This document shows, piece after piece, positions 19,640 through 30,189 of a stretch of 37,501 nucleotides of DNA. The DNA is from Nemertoderma westbladi (taxonomy: Eukaryota > Xenacoelomorpha > Nemertodermatida > Nemertodermatidae), in contig JAUCBJ010000898.1 in NCBI GenBank assembly GCA_032718475.1, positions 1 to 37,501 of the forward strand. Direction: 5' to 3'. The translations under genes were made by a program, and so were the position numbers. Position 1 is the first letter of the stretch, and every line of letters begins with the position of its first letter. A model generated the notes under the pieces. That model saw only the letters and a program-made list of their open reading frames with translations. It had not been told where the DNA came from and searched no databases.

Positions 19640-21770
19640 AGTATCTGTAAGTAAAGGTTATAAAATCTTAATAAGCGCTATAAAATACCCTACTTTAAAC
19701 CCTACTCTTCGTTACGTGCGTTATGTGGGATGTCTAGTGGGTGCATACGTTCCTTAGTTGTTGATATATTGCACATAATGTGAGGTCTGTGTGACTCATA
19801 CTGAATGATGAGCTGATTTTTGTGCAATATCTCGGGAACTGTTAGGTAGGCCTAAACGCTTTGTTCTGTTTGTGTCTGACGAGTCTGCTAATAACCTACT
19901 TACCCAAAAATCATTATATTGCGGTAGTATTAGCCTAATGATGATGGCATTATGAGCTTCTGAAATGTAACATAACTGTAACAGTACCGGTAGGCCTACT
20001 ATGGCCACTGAAGTCTGGTCTCCGTTTCCTTTCTTACGGGCACTCTCGGATATTTCGATATTTGGTTTATTATTTTGGTTAGGGTTGCGGCCGCGCCCCT
20101 ATTATAACTTGCCTAAATTAACACAGCCAGTATTATAACCTATTTTTTGGCTTTGATTTGTTCCAAACTTAATATTTCTCGTTTTGATAATTTATTAAAA
20201 CGTTTAACTTTTCATTTTATAGGGTAAACTTATTGTCTGCGAAGTTTCCCCCCGACTTTGTTTAGGTTTTGAAGGCTTCTAATTCTCGAAAGTGAAATAA
20301 TCTCAAACACAATTGAATTCCAAGCTTACGTAATGATATTTATATTTTTCTCTACTTATTTCCTTTAGGAATTACAATTTTAAGTATTTATAACAATTTC
20401 TTTAATTCTATTATAATGATTGGGTTCCGCTATCTACCTACCGGTACTTATAATAACCAACACCGCAGTTTTAATTGCAATTTTCTGATTGATTACATAT
20501 TGTAATCTATTCTATATAGATTATATTACTATCGATATATTTAGTTTACCTACCTGGGTAATAAACCATTTTATTCATTATGAAGCTAATTGAAGTTATT
20601 GTGTTATTTAATATTATTATGAGTGGTACATTGTTCTTTCAGTATCCGGTATGTAGTATATTAATATCATTATACAACATCTGTTACAAAAGACACTCAA
20701 ATTTCTTTCCGATATTTTGTGATTGATTATATCTGTTTTTACAGCTGCAAACTTATGATAACTATTTATATATTCAAAGAAATTTCCTCTTTTGCGATGT
20801 AATTTAATTCATTAATATTTGACCAAAATAAGCAAATAAAATAGCGAACCGTGAATCACGGAGCGGTGTAGCTTCAATTAATATCATATTGTTTTATTTA
20901 CTCAAAGTCCTCTTTAAGTTATAAGATAGTTATTTAGATAAGTTATTGTTATAACCAGCTACATAACTATATTGTATTTACATTATCATAGTTATGTAGA
21001 TTTAACAATAACATAACAACAATAACAAAAAACGATTGATTTTTAAATTAGGAAAAATGTTTACTGTTTCATTATTTTATTGTACATGTTGAGGAAATAT
21101 TCAATTTCGAATCGGTACTTAATATTTATATATCACATGGGAAACAAAGTATAACTTTTTTTCACTATTCTCTCTACCCTTTATTAACCTCAATTCCCAT
21201 ATATAATACGTAATTTTTTCTTAAATTTGTACTTTTTTATTGCTAAATTCTTCAATAAAAGATAGAGCGATATATAGTGCTACAAAATAAATTGAACTGC
21301 AGTATTTTACTGCTAACTGCGATTAAAATTATTGTACTCTACAATTCCTGATGCTGCCTTACTCAATGTTAAATAATTTAGTGTTCTCGAATATTTATTA
21401 CGTAACTAGAGAGCCGCTTAACAACATAAAACCAATATTGGATATTGAGTTCCGTTTTGGAGTTCACCATGCAGAGACTAAAGTTGCAATAACTGTTGAG
21501 TGTGTCAATGGATTTTGTTCAAATTACTTGCAAACCTTTTCTACGCGATGCTCTTTTAAAAAGGAAATTCCACGAAAATTGTATAATTTACTTTTTTCGC
21601 CGGGAAAAAAGTAAAATTAATAATCGTAGACGCCTATGGATTACTTTATTTCCCTCGGGGAAAAAGTACTCATCTTTTCTCCCGATTTTGGCCGATATTT
21701 GAGCGAAAAAGTAACAATTTAAGAATAAAAGCGATAGTTATAGCGAAAAGTGTATTCAACCGGGTACCCT
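19640..21770. other. AT-rich gene-free interval
   Basis: No supported gene. Two TAGGCCTA words lie near 19846 and 19992. A hairpin with about 12-bp arms (TTTACTTTTTTC / GGAAAAAAGTAAA) lies at 21587-21614. The short open frames at 21351-21702 have no recognisable domain. Confidence 0.5.
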
Positions 21771-21771
21771 T

Positions 21772-22071
21772 GGAGTCCCGAATAGATGGGGCGACACGGC
21801 TATTAATTTTTGAAAAAAAAAATCCACCCACAATTCTCTTATTCCAGACTATTAATTTTTTCTAAAAAAATTAGTACATTTTTTATTATGAGTAAATAAA
21901 AGTTTGTTCTCATAATAATTGAGAGTTGAAAGTGAAAGAAAATAAAAACAGTGTACCGAGTATACCACAGGTAGCCGTAGGTACTACTGTACCTGTACGC
22001 CTATATATACTGTATATTACTGTATGTTAAGTAAGTTAAACTATTCCCCCACCCCGACTATTCGGGACACC
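21772..22071. mobile_element. Candidate 300-bp MITE with about 22-bp terminal inverted repeats
   Basis: The left end GGAGTCCCGAATAGATGGGG (21772) and right end, read inward as GGTGTCCCGAATAGTCGGGG (22071 backwards), match at about 18 of 22 positions and enclose exactly 300 bp of AT-rich sequence without an ORF. I could not identify a clear target-site duplication, so the superfamily is not assigned. Confidence 0.5.
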
Positions 22072-22740
22072 TTTAGTGTCAAAGAAAGGCCTTTTTGCTT
22101 CGCCCATTAATAAATATTTAGTAAACATAGAAACTACTTCTTTACCATAATAATAAAATAGTTATTAGGCTACGGGTATATGAATGATCTTTTTTTTATA
22201 TTATACGATACATGTAGGTAACTTGATTTTGTTACATTACACTTACAGTACGAACATGGTACATTATTATATTATTGTGTGTTAATTTCATTGATACAAA
22301 TTGCTGCTCTCTTTCATAAACATGTTATAACCGAAATCATTCACGTGAGAGTCATCATATTTTCGACAAAATTATTTCAACTAATTTGGGAGGTGTTGTG
22401 TAGGTCAGTTTATATTGTGCCAAGGAATGTATCATACTTATTTTTTTATTTTCCTTTAGATTTTGAGTCGGTAATTTATGTGGGTACCCAAAGTGAATGT
22501 TAAATATTTCCCCATTATAATTTGTATTTTATTTACTGAAAATTGTTAATAATTTCCACGGGTGTTTCTATTATTCGATATTTCCAGTTTATTGTTGTTA
22601 TTTTATTTCTCTAACCAATCAATATAAATGTCACTTTATTATCTTACACACTTCGCCTCGTAAACTCAGTATATTCAATTATACCACTTCCATATAACTC
22701 ACATATTTTCCTTATAAATTATTTTCCTTTATATTAATTA
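22072..22740. other. AT-rich non-coding stretch
   Basis: No gene, RNA or repeat structure is supported here. Confidence 0.45.
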
Positions 22741-22802
22741 TCAATTCCGGAATATTCGACATCCGGAATATATGTCAGAAAAAGCAGGAAAACACTAAGC
22801 GC

Positions 22803-23270
22803 TTGATTGATATGAACAATAGTCTATTATTATACGGTCTTGGTCTTGGTCTACCTGATGAATCTCTCAACCGACTTCAGATTGCCTTAAATTCATCTAT
22901 CTCCTCAACGAATCGAGTGATAATACCCTATACTTCCAGATTTGCTCACATAACCCCTATCTTAAAATCCTTACATTGGCTTCCAATAAAACTGAGAATT
23001 GAATATAAAATAGCGACTCTTACCTGGATGGCCCTAAATAATAAATAACCCGAATATATTCTCAATCTATTGATACCGAATTATTCTGCTACAAGAACTA
23101 ATTATCTCTGAACCCTTAAAGTTCCGCAATACAACCTAAAGTCTTACGGCGGTCGCTCCTTTTCCATCGCTGCTCCGACTGTGTTTCCGTCGAGATCTAA
23201 AGTCCCATTTCTTTAACGTGCGTTCCACTGACTGTTTAAATTTTCTAGCTTTGCTAATTTATTGGCGCCT
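22803..23270 (+). pseudogene. LINE D: 3' fragment of an L2/CR1-type ORF2
   Basis: The translation reads LLYGLGLGLPDESLNRLQIA, then FAHITPILKSLHWLPIKLRI and EYKIATLTWMALNN. After a stop it continues with PEYILNLLIP, LKVPQYNLKSYGGRSFSIAA and PTVFPSRSK. This is the standard C-terminal tail of L2/CR1-like elements (LP...LNRLQ...HI.P.L..LHWLP...RI.FKI...YL..LI.P...YG.RSFS.AAP..WN.LP). Several stops are present. The RT domain is missing, so only the 3' end was inserted or retained. Confidence 0.8.
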
Positions 23271-23424
23271 TTGAACTAACTATAGTGATTGTGTGCAAAT
23301 AAACCAACGAAGATTGGAACACTATAAAATTATTTTGTACCTAGTATACTGTGGTTTTATTTCGAAATCGTAACGTTGCGAAACATATGAATGAAAGCCG
23401 TTTGAAGTCGGTTTTACATGGTGG

Positions 23425-23735
23425 TTAAAAAACCTGTACCTAAAGGTACAATGGGTACCCCTGTAAAGTCCTATATAAACTTTAATTTGTATCAAAACAC
23501 ATCGAATTTTTGTAGTCGGTCATTTGAATAGTTTTGAACACTAAATATCAATATGTAGAGCATTTCACCAATTGTCCGTCTGTCTGTTTGTCCGTCTGTC
23601 CGCTTCAAGCTATCTTACGAACGGTTGACCCGATTGCAAGAATTTTTTGTTGCCATGGGGCCACTAAGTACTAGTGATAAAAAAGGTAAATTGTTTATTC
23701 TCAGTTGCCATAGGAACGAGTTGCTATGAATCAGG
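23425..23735. repeat. Left arm of a long, diverged inverted repeat
   Basis: Sequence such as TCAAAACACATCGAATTTTT, GTAGTCGG, TGAATAGTTTTGAACACTAA and ACCGATTG-like words recur in reverse complement at about 26745-27045. Both arms contain a GTCCGTCTGTC-rich segment. See the right arm. Confidence 0.8.
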
Positions 23736-23739
23736 GTTT

Positions 23740-24352
23740 AGACAAAACCCATACGAATAGCAGATTTTCAACTGAAAACCAGCCAGATCTGAGGTAAAAA
23801 TATAAATTGAGTACTGCCGCGCACATTCCCAACATCATCAATACTCATTACCATAACAATAATCGTTGGAATTGCTGAATTTTAGAAAAAATTGTACATT
23901 TTTCGTTAGAAGCAGGAATGTGTAACAACTGAGAAGGTAAAATTGCTTTGAAAGAACACCAATAACATGAATTTAATCTACTGTTGGTATGTTACCAAGG
24001 AAACTAGCTGCGTTATATGTTCCATGCTTTACATTTCCGATCCCTTTCATTGTCCTTTATTCCAATGTCACCGACATCTGACCAGCTGTGAAAATTTTCT
24101 TCAAAACTCGTTCATATAAAATTACCAGATCGTATACAGTAGGCCTAGTACCACATAACAAGTTTCATTTTCGAACAGATATTCCGTGGATGGGTTGAGA
24201 ATTTTCGAAAACACGAAATGTCTTAAAACTGAACTCTAAGTATATACACCCACCAACGTATTCAGGGCGAAAATTTAGACTCCAGGGGTAATTTATCACG
24301 TAAACGAATTTATTCAGTCGAACCCCAAGTTGTCAACACGTCGTCGTAGCCC
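23740..24352. other. Non-coding spacer between the left arm and LINE E
   Basis: No coding region is seen. It ends in a (CTA)n microsatellite (24354-24371) directly before LINE E. Confidence 0.45.
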
Positions 24353-24390
24353 CAACTACTACTACTACTACTGTACTACTACAGTACTAC

Positions 24391-25193
24391 GAAAAGAGTA
24401 AGGGAAAGCTATGGACCTTTCAATAACCTAATGGAACCAAAGCACAACTGGATTACATCCTTATAAAAACAAAAAGTGGAGAAACCGCATGATCAACTGC
24501 GAGGCATACAGCTCGTTCAACCTAATTGGTTCGGACCACAGAATTGTGACTGCAGAGATCAGACTCAGTTTGAGAGCCAGCAAACCCAGGACAAGCAAGC
24601 AAATCAAATATGACTGGGAGAAACTCAGAACTGACAATGCTGTAAAGGATGCTTATACAGTAGAAGTTCAAAACCGCTTTGAAGCACTTCAGTCAATGGA
24701 TGAAGACCAATCCACCAATTCAATATACCAGAATATAATAACAGCCCACAAGGAATCAGCTAAGAGGCATATCCCCCAGAAACCCAAACGAAAACAGTAT
24801 GTGCCATGGCAAAACTCTGAGGTTACTTGTAAGAGAGAAGATCTTAAGAGAGCCTACAAAGTTAAAACCGAACAACCAACAACCGAAAACATTAACAAGG
24901 TTGAGACAGCTAAGGACGATTTTAAATTGTCCTACAACATCAGCCAGGAAAAGTACATACATGATAAAACTGAAGCAATTACAACTGCTCACATACAGCA
25001 ACAATCAAGACTTACCTGGCAAACTGTAAATGAGGTATCTGGTCGGAAAAGTTGTGCAAAGGGGCGCCTCAAAGCCGATAGTCCTGAAGAACGTGTTGGG
25101 AATGGAAAAATCACTTCAGCAACTTGCTTGGGCAGCCACCAAACATCGTGGTCAGCCCTACAAGGAAAATATATGACAAGACACTACCTATAG
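24391..25193 (+). pseudogene. LINE E endonuclease C-terminus and linker
   Basis: Readable motifs are KSKGKLWTFQ, a stop, PNGTKAQLDYILI, a frameshift, KNKKWRNRMINCEAYSSF, then IGSDHRIVTAEIRLSL. GSDHR is the catalytic SDH of the AP-type endonuclease. A Lys/Gln-rich linker follows, with VPWQNSEVTCKREDLKRAY and IHDKTEAI. The upstream part of the nuclease is missing through 5' truncation. Confidence 0.8.
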
Positions 25194-26470
25194 AAACAGG
25201 GGACTTCACACATGCCGAATTCCAAAGAAGCATTATGTCCAATAATAAAGCGAGTGGATTAGATGAAGTCCCAGCGGAGGTATGGAAAACCGGAGTGCTA
25301 AACAGACCATTATTGAATGTCTGCAACCGGATGTTAAAAGGGGAAAAGCCACCACCAATTTGGACTAAAGGTCAACTAAAGCCTCTCCCCAAGAAAGGTG
25401 ACCTCGGCATACCAACAAACTATCGTGGGATCTGTCTGCTTGTGGTAGCTGCCAAAATATACAATAAAATGATTCTATATAGGATTAGGCCACACATAGA
25501 GAAACTACTGCGTAAGAGCCAAAATGGATTTCGACCAAGTAGATCAACAATAGCTAAGATACTTGCACTACGGAGACTGATTGAAGGAATTAAGTCAAAG
25601 AATCTCCCCGCAGTCATGACTTTTGTGGACTTCAAGAAGGCATTTGACTCCATCCATAGAGGTAAAATGCTTGAAATCCTAAGAGCTTATGGAATACCAG
25701 AAGTGATTGTTGCTGGCATTGGATTGTTATATTGTGACACAGAAGCGCAGGTACTCTCACCAGATTGTGAAACTGAGTTTTTCTCAATCCTGGCTGGCGT
25801 ACTGCAAGGTGATACATTAGCACCATTACTATTTGTAATTGTGCTGGATTACGCAATGAGGACGGCCACAAAGGGTGAAGATCTGGGATTCACACTTCAA
25901 GAACGCAGAAGTAGTAGATATCCGGCAACTACAGTCACAGACACAGACTTTGCGGATGACATCGCCCTGCTCTCTAATACGCTAGCAGATGCACAGCTTC
26001 TGCTAAATAAAGTGGAGAGGGCTGCTAAGGAGGTTGGATTGCATATAAATGCTACAAAGACCGAATTTATGACCTTTAATGTTGATGAAAACTTGACAAC
26101 CATTGATAATAATCAACTAAGGAAGGTCGATGACTTCCAGTACCTTGGAGCATGGATAGAGAGTAGCAAAAAGGACATAGAAGTTAGGAAAGCAAAGGCT
26201 TGGGTAGCTCTATTAAAAATGGATACCATCTGGAATTCAGATCTCTCCAGGCACCTGAAGACTAAGTTCTTTCGAGCTACAGTGGAAATTGTATTTTTAT
26301 ACGGGGGTGAGACCTGGACACTGACTAAATCACTTGAACAACGAATTTATGGTTGCTACACAAGACTACTAAGGGCAGCCCTAAACATCAGCTGGAGACA
26401 ACACATGACAAAGCCGAGCTTTATGGTACAATACCACCTGTATCAACCACCCTCCGTGAACGCAGATTAA
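25124..26470 (+). pseudogene. LINE E reverse transcriptase
   Basis: This is an open segment of about 448 codons. RT motifs in order: NKASGLDEVPAEVWKTGVLN, NYRGICLLVVAAKIYNKMIL, QNGFRPSRSTIAKILALRRL, TFVDFKKAFDSIHRGKML (catalytic Asp), GVLQGDTLAPLLFVIVLDYA, DTDFADDIALLSN (FADD at about 25949-25960), HINATKTEFMTFN and DDFQYLGAWIE, then FLYGGETWTLT. Catalytic residues are intact across this stretch. A frameshift near 26390 moves the C-terminus to another frame, where LRERRLRFSGHCWRSKNEVI and GRPAITYIDQLERDTEL complete the protein to about 26661. This copy is not functional because of lesions at both sides. Confidence 0.9.
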
Positions 26471-26744
26471 GATTCAGTGGGCACTGCTGGCGAAGTAAAA
26501 ACGAGGTCATACCAGATCTACTTCTCTGGCAACCAACTCATGGAAAGCGTAGTCGTGGACGACCTGCCATAACATATATAGATCAACTTGAAAGGGATAC
26601 TGAACTTGGGAGAAATGAAATTGCGACAACTATGGAGACTGTCCGAGTTTGCTCGACCTAGTAGTAGTAGTAGTAGTTGCTATTGTATCGGTGATTGACG
26701 ATGTTGAGAATTTGCAAGGCATTACTCAATATATTTTTTTACCT

Positions 26745-27045
26745 CGGATCATAGCAACCGGTTGCTTTGGCAACTGCGAATAAACAATGAACATAGTTTA
26801 TCACTAGGGAGGGGCCCGGCCCCATGGTGACTCATACAAAATATTGTGGCAATCGGTCCAGCCTTTCATGAGATACCTTGAAACGGACAGACGAACAAAC
26901 AGGCAAAAGGACATTTGTTGAATGCTCTATATATAGGTTGATTATTTAGTGTTTAAAACTATTCAAAAATCCGACTACAAAATTTCGATGTGTTTTGATG
27001 AAAATTTAAGTTTTTATAGCACTTTACATGGGCACAGGTTTTTTT
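26745..27045. repeat. Right arm of the long inverted repeat
   Basis: It matches the reverse complement of 23425-23735 with many substitutions and small indels. Shared words include CATCGAAATTTTGTAGTCGG, AACACTAAATAATCAA-like sequence, CCATGGGGCC and AGTTGCCA...GTTGCTATGA. The two arms surround LINE E and its left spacer. Confidence 0.8.
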
Positions 27046-27049
27046 TTAC

Positions 27050-27400
27050 TTCCCCGTAGTACCGGTAAGTCTAATGATAAGACAGACAGGACTGTTCAAA
27101 AATTATTAGATCGCGAATTTCCATAGGAAATCTATATATACAAATTTTCTGATTAATAATTGTACTGTAGGTCCGAGATTAGACAATACCATATATGTTT
27201 TCCTTTTTTTGGTAATAGTTTTACTGCGAATATGCCCGAATACAGTATTGGGCTCCTATACTTGATTTCATTAAACTGAAACGTATAATGCACAATATAC
27301 ATGTGCACCCTTTACCACGGATGTTTGGCCAAATTTCATTTCATTCACAGCATATTATTGCGCTGTAGAAGATTCATGTTGTTATTAAACAAGCGCGAAA
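27050..27400. other. Non-coding interval
   Basis: No gene is supported. The right part may be the body of the minus-strand SINE whose tRNA-like head lies at 27409-27475. Confidence 0.4.
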
Positions 27401-27408
27401 TCGCGGAA

Positions 27409-27475
27409 TGTGGGGATTGAACTCGGTACCTAGAGATTCCAAGTCCCACGCTCTGCGAAGTGAGCTACTGGGATC
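27409..27475 (-). mobile_element. tRNA-like SINE head or tRNA pseudogene
   Basis: On the minus strand the A-box reads TAGCTCACTTCGCAGAGCG (27449-27467) and the B-box GAGTTCAATCC (27414-27424), with an anticodon-like loop CTTGGAATC between. The acceptor ends do not pair well, so this is a tRNA-derived SINE head or a degenerate tRNA rather than a functional gene. Confidence 0.6.
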
Positions 27476-27479
27476 GTAC

Positions 27480-28150
27480 GCAGCTTTAATACCAAAACAC
27501 CAATTATTATTATATTATTGTCATGCCATGAAAAATATTATTATGAACATTATCAAAATTACACAGAAACACGACCATTATCAAAAATCATACATAAACA
27601 TGACCAGTATTAAATGTATATTACAAATGAATAACCAATACCAACAACACCATTAACTATTCATTATTTATTTAATTACTATTAATTATTATTAATTAAG
27701 CATTAACAACAACACCAACACCCCAACATCACCGAGTGAATACTAGATGTGGGCAATTCCACGGTGTCGGACGTTATGGATATTCTCGATTTTTGAATGT
27801 TTTTCTTTAAATTTACGAAAATACTTGAATTTTTGACATCAGATTGCGTTAAATAAATGAGACAAAATATTAATCTTTAAGAATATCGCAAATACTCTGT
27901 TTTGGGAAACGTTATTCTTCTTAAACAGTTGACTTTAAAAAGGTATCGGACGTTACAAAAATAGGATACATTTTAAAGTACATATTTTACTTTTGATTGC
28001 AATTAATGCCGAAGAATAATAATTAAATGCTTGAGTTAATACAATTATTTTATTCTTTAATTGTCAAGCTGAAGTAAAAACCTTACCGGTAGGTATGCCA
28101 GTACAGTACGATACAAATACTAAAATAAAAAAGCAACTGACCATTAGACG
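27480..28150. other. AT-rich non-coding stretch with ATTATT/AATTATT repeats
   Basis: Low-complexity ATTA repeats run from about 27500 to 27720. It contains two copies of the dispersed GTGTCGGACGTTAC word (27764 and 27943). No gene is seen. Confidence 0.5.
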
Positions 28151-28156
28151 TTGCAT

Positions 28157-28200
28157 GCAATCAGTAATCAGCTGACAGCCGTCAGCTGATTACTGATTGC
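28157..28200. repeat. 44-bp hairpin: perfect 20-bp arms, 4-base loop
   Basis: 28157-28176 is the exact reverse complement of 28181-28200, separated by AGCC. It abuts the outer end of the large SINE-containing inverted repeat that begins at about 28205. Confidence 0.95.
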
Positions 28201-28261
28201 AAACCGGGTATTGTACAAATTTAGGAATCGCGTAATTTTTCTTGAAATTAATATCTCATAT

Positions 28262-28378
28262 CTCTCCAAACCACGTACGCGTTTCGACCTTACTTGGGTC
28301 TCATCAGCGTGGTGTCGGATTCGAACCTGGGACCTCGAGGTGGAAGCCGAGACTACAACCACTAGGCCACATGGTCTT
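28262..28378 (-). mobile_element. tRNA-derived SINE, left copy
   Basis: On the minus strand the A-box region is TGGCCTAGTGGTTGTAG (ending near 28371) and the B-box CAGGTTCGAATCC (28318-28330). Spacing is tRNA-like. The body continues with TGATGAGACCCAAGTAAGG and ACGCGTACGTGGTTTGG. Open frames across it on either strand are not genes. Confidence 0.8.
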
Positions 28379-28677
28379 GAGATATGGAGTATTAATTTCA
28401 AAGCCAGCTGCCATTTTATTAGCCCCTGATTTTTATTATTGATAGTAACAATGTGTTGGCAAGCTGTATTTTTCGAGGTATTTGTTATTATACATTTATT
28501 ATAGGAAGGGATCTAGGGGTCTAGTATAACAAATATATATAACTCTATAACTCTATAGTCTCTATAACATATACCTCGAAAAATACAGCTTGCCAACACA
28601 TTGTTACTATATCAATAATAAAAATCAGGGGCTAATAAAATGGCAGCTGGCTTTGAAATTAATACTCCATATCTCAA

Positions 28678-28815
28678 GACCCTGTGGCCTAGTGGTTGTA
28701 GTCTCGGCTTCCACCTCGAGGTCCCAGGTTCGAATCCGAAACCACGCTGATGAGACCCAGTAAGGTCGAAACGCGTACGTGGTTTGGAGTGATATGAGAT
28801 ATTAATTTCAAGAAA
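28678..28815 (+). mobile_element. tRNA-derived SINE, right copy
   Basis: A-box TGGCCTAGTGG (28685-28695) and B-box GGTTCGAATCC (28728-28738). It is the inverted partner of the left copy, with a few substitutions and single-base gaps. Confidence 0.8.
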
Positions 28816-28946
28816 AATTACGCGATGCCTAAATTTGTACAATACAGGGTTAAAAAGTACGCATGAGATCGGATTAGTCCTACAATTGCGCACATAAAAG
28901 ATAAGTTATTTTCGGTAAACTAAACTTATCACTCGAGGTTAAGACC

Positions 28947-29035
28947 CCTAGATCCCTTCCTATAATAAATGTATAATAACAAATACCTCGAAAAATACAG
29001 CTTGCCAATACATTGTTACTATAAATAATAAAAAT
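28947..29035. repeat. Third copy of the inverted-repeat core
   Basis: It is the reverse complement of about 28428-28523 (CCCCTAGATCCCTTCCTATA, then AATACCTCGAAAAATACAGC, then TTGCCAATACATTGTTACTA). It includes loop sequence absent from the right arm, which shows that the loop was part of the original repeat. Confidence 0.85.
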
Positions 29036-29264
29036 TTGGACCGTGCGGAACGTTACGTGTTGGACGTTACATAATAATTAGCAATATTTAGCCACCTCTC
29101 TCGGCTTTATTATTCATCTTTGGAATGAGATCTAGATATCATTAGAACCGCCTTCATCTGCAGATTCCGAATATGAAAACCATTTTAAATTTCACCAATA
29201 ATTGACAAACATATTATCAAAATACTAAGGTGTGAATTTTGAGTCGAAAATATCGTCTTTAATA

Positions 29265-29386
29265 TGAATCACACTTTGAACATACTCGTTAGATTGAACC
29301 AATGTTGTACGAAATTGACCGACAATCAATTTGGTTTTAGTCCAGGACTGGGTACCGAGACTTGTATAAATATGTTGAATACCACA
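29265..29386 (+). pseudogene. Short reverse-transcriptase fragment
   Basis: The translation gives LNILVRLNQCCTKLTDNQFG followed by FSPGLGTETCINML, matching the RT motif N(Q)xGFRPGxST..A(I)..L of non-LTR and retron-like polymerases. Only about 40 residues are recognisable. It may come from the same element as the minus-strand fragment at 29669-30187, though the strands differ. Confidence 0.5.
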
Positions 29387-29668
29387 CATATAAAATATTA
29401 TTATAAATATAAAGTTAAAGTTAAATAAAAGATCAAGTTACAGGATTATAACTCTAAATATTGTAAAGTTTTGCCCAATATCGTCGAAATGGTCCAATAA
29501 GTCACATTTTCATAGTTTTCTTCATCATCTGATCAAATATTCTAGTTGCATTTTCATATCTTTCTTTCTCCATTTTAGATGATGCTCGTGCAACTTTTAT
29601 AGATATTAATTCCTTCTCAAAAGTTTATTGACTCGGATTTCTCAACACATTATCCCCCATTTTCGGCA

Positions 29669-30187
29669 CTATTGTAATTTTCTTTGGAGTCCAATAATAT
29701 AACATATCATTACAGTAATTAAATAATTAACGGACACCATCCACAGAGGGTGGAGCGTGGGGATTCTACACAACCACATTGCAGAGTTCCCGCGCCACAA
29801 GGCGACAGAGAGCCGTTGGAAGAGGTGGCGAATGGCTTCTCCTGTAGGGATTCCTCGTCTGAGACCTTGCATTCTGGCAATCTCACGAATGGTGGAGGAT
29901 GAGTGAGAATCCCATCCACCTAGGGCTTCAACCACAAGTGGGGTGAAGCCTGTTCCGGAATTCCTGCACTCAACCAAGTGAGCAGCAAGCTTGCGGTCTC
30001 TGGCGATGGATTGGGCGTGGCCTGCATCAGCAGCAGCGCCATCTACAGTTCGGGCCTGCAGGGAGGAAATCACTGTGATATCTAGGGCCATTGGGTGACC
30101 ATGATGCCAATTCGGTAGGAAAATGTCGGCAGGGCGGCTGCGGGAACCTGGAATGAGGCCTGGCACAGGCAAAACCTGGCACTTCAC
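29669..30187 (-). pseudogene. Retroelement-type C-terminal domain, possibly PD-(D/E)XK nuclease-like, fragment
   Basis: An open frame of about 172 codons. Recognisable stretches are PGSRSRPADIFLPNWHHGHP followed by MALDITVISSLQ, ARDRKLAAHLVECRNSGTGF followed by TPLVVEALGGWD, and RHLFQRLSVALWRGNSAMWL. From memory this matches a domain found C-terminal to reverse transcriptases in cnidarian and other invertebrate elements. RPADI...ALDITVIS resembles the RPD...LDVTV signature of restriction-like endonucleases in some non-LTR elements. The first residue has no ATG support, and the tail after about residue 150 (YLITVMICYIIGL) looks like random AT-rich sequence. It is probably a relic, not a host gene. 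Confidence 0.5.
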
Positions 30188-30189
30188 TC

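Larger units (their letters stand above)
24386..26680 (+). mobile_element. LINE E: RTE-like non-LTR retrotransposon, 5'-truncated
   Basis: Homology begins inside the endonuclease (about 24391) and runs through RT to a short 3' end closed by (TAG)n (26659-26677). A short 3' UTR with a simple-repeat tail is typical of RTE-like elements. Lesions are a TAA at 24424-24426 and frameshifts at about 24465, 25100 and 26390. LINE F is a second, better copy of the same family. The insertion is bordered on the left by a (CTA)n tract, the reverse complement of its own 3' tail. Confidence 0.85.
28205..28853. repeat. Large inverted repeat (arms about 285 bp, loop 75 bp) carrying two head-opposed SINEs
   Basis: The left arm 28205-28488 and right arm 28564-28853 are nearly identical in reverse complement, with only scattered differences. 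Each arm holds one tRNA-derived SINE plus flanking sequence (AAATGGCAGCTGGC, AATGTGTTGGCAAGC, TATTTTTCGAGGTAT). The loop 28489-28563 contains sequence that recurs with part of the arm in a third copy at 28947-29035. High arm identity means the duplication is recent. Confidence 0.9.

Noticed and set aside
21351-21702. Overlapping short ORFs
   Set aside because: No recognisable domain, no consistent frame, and they cross a poly-A/T hairpin.
28168-28893. Short ORFs on both strands with similar peptides
   Set aside because: They are readings through the inverted SINE copies.
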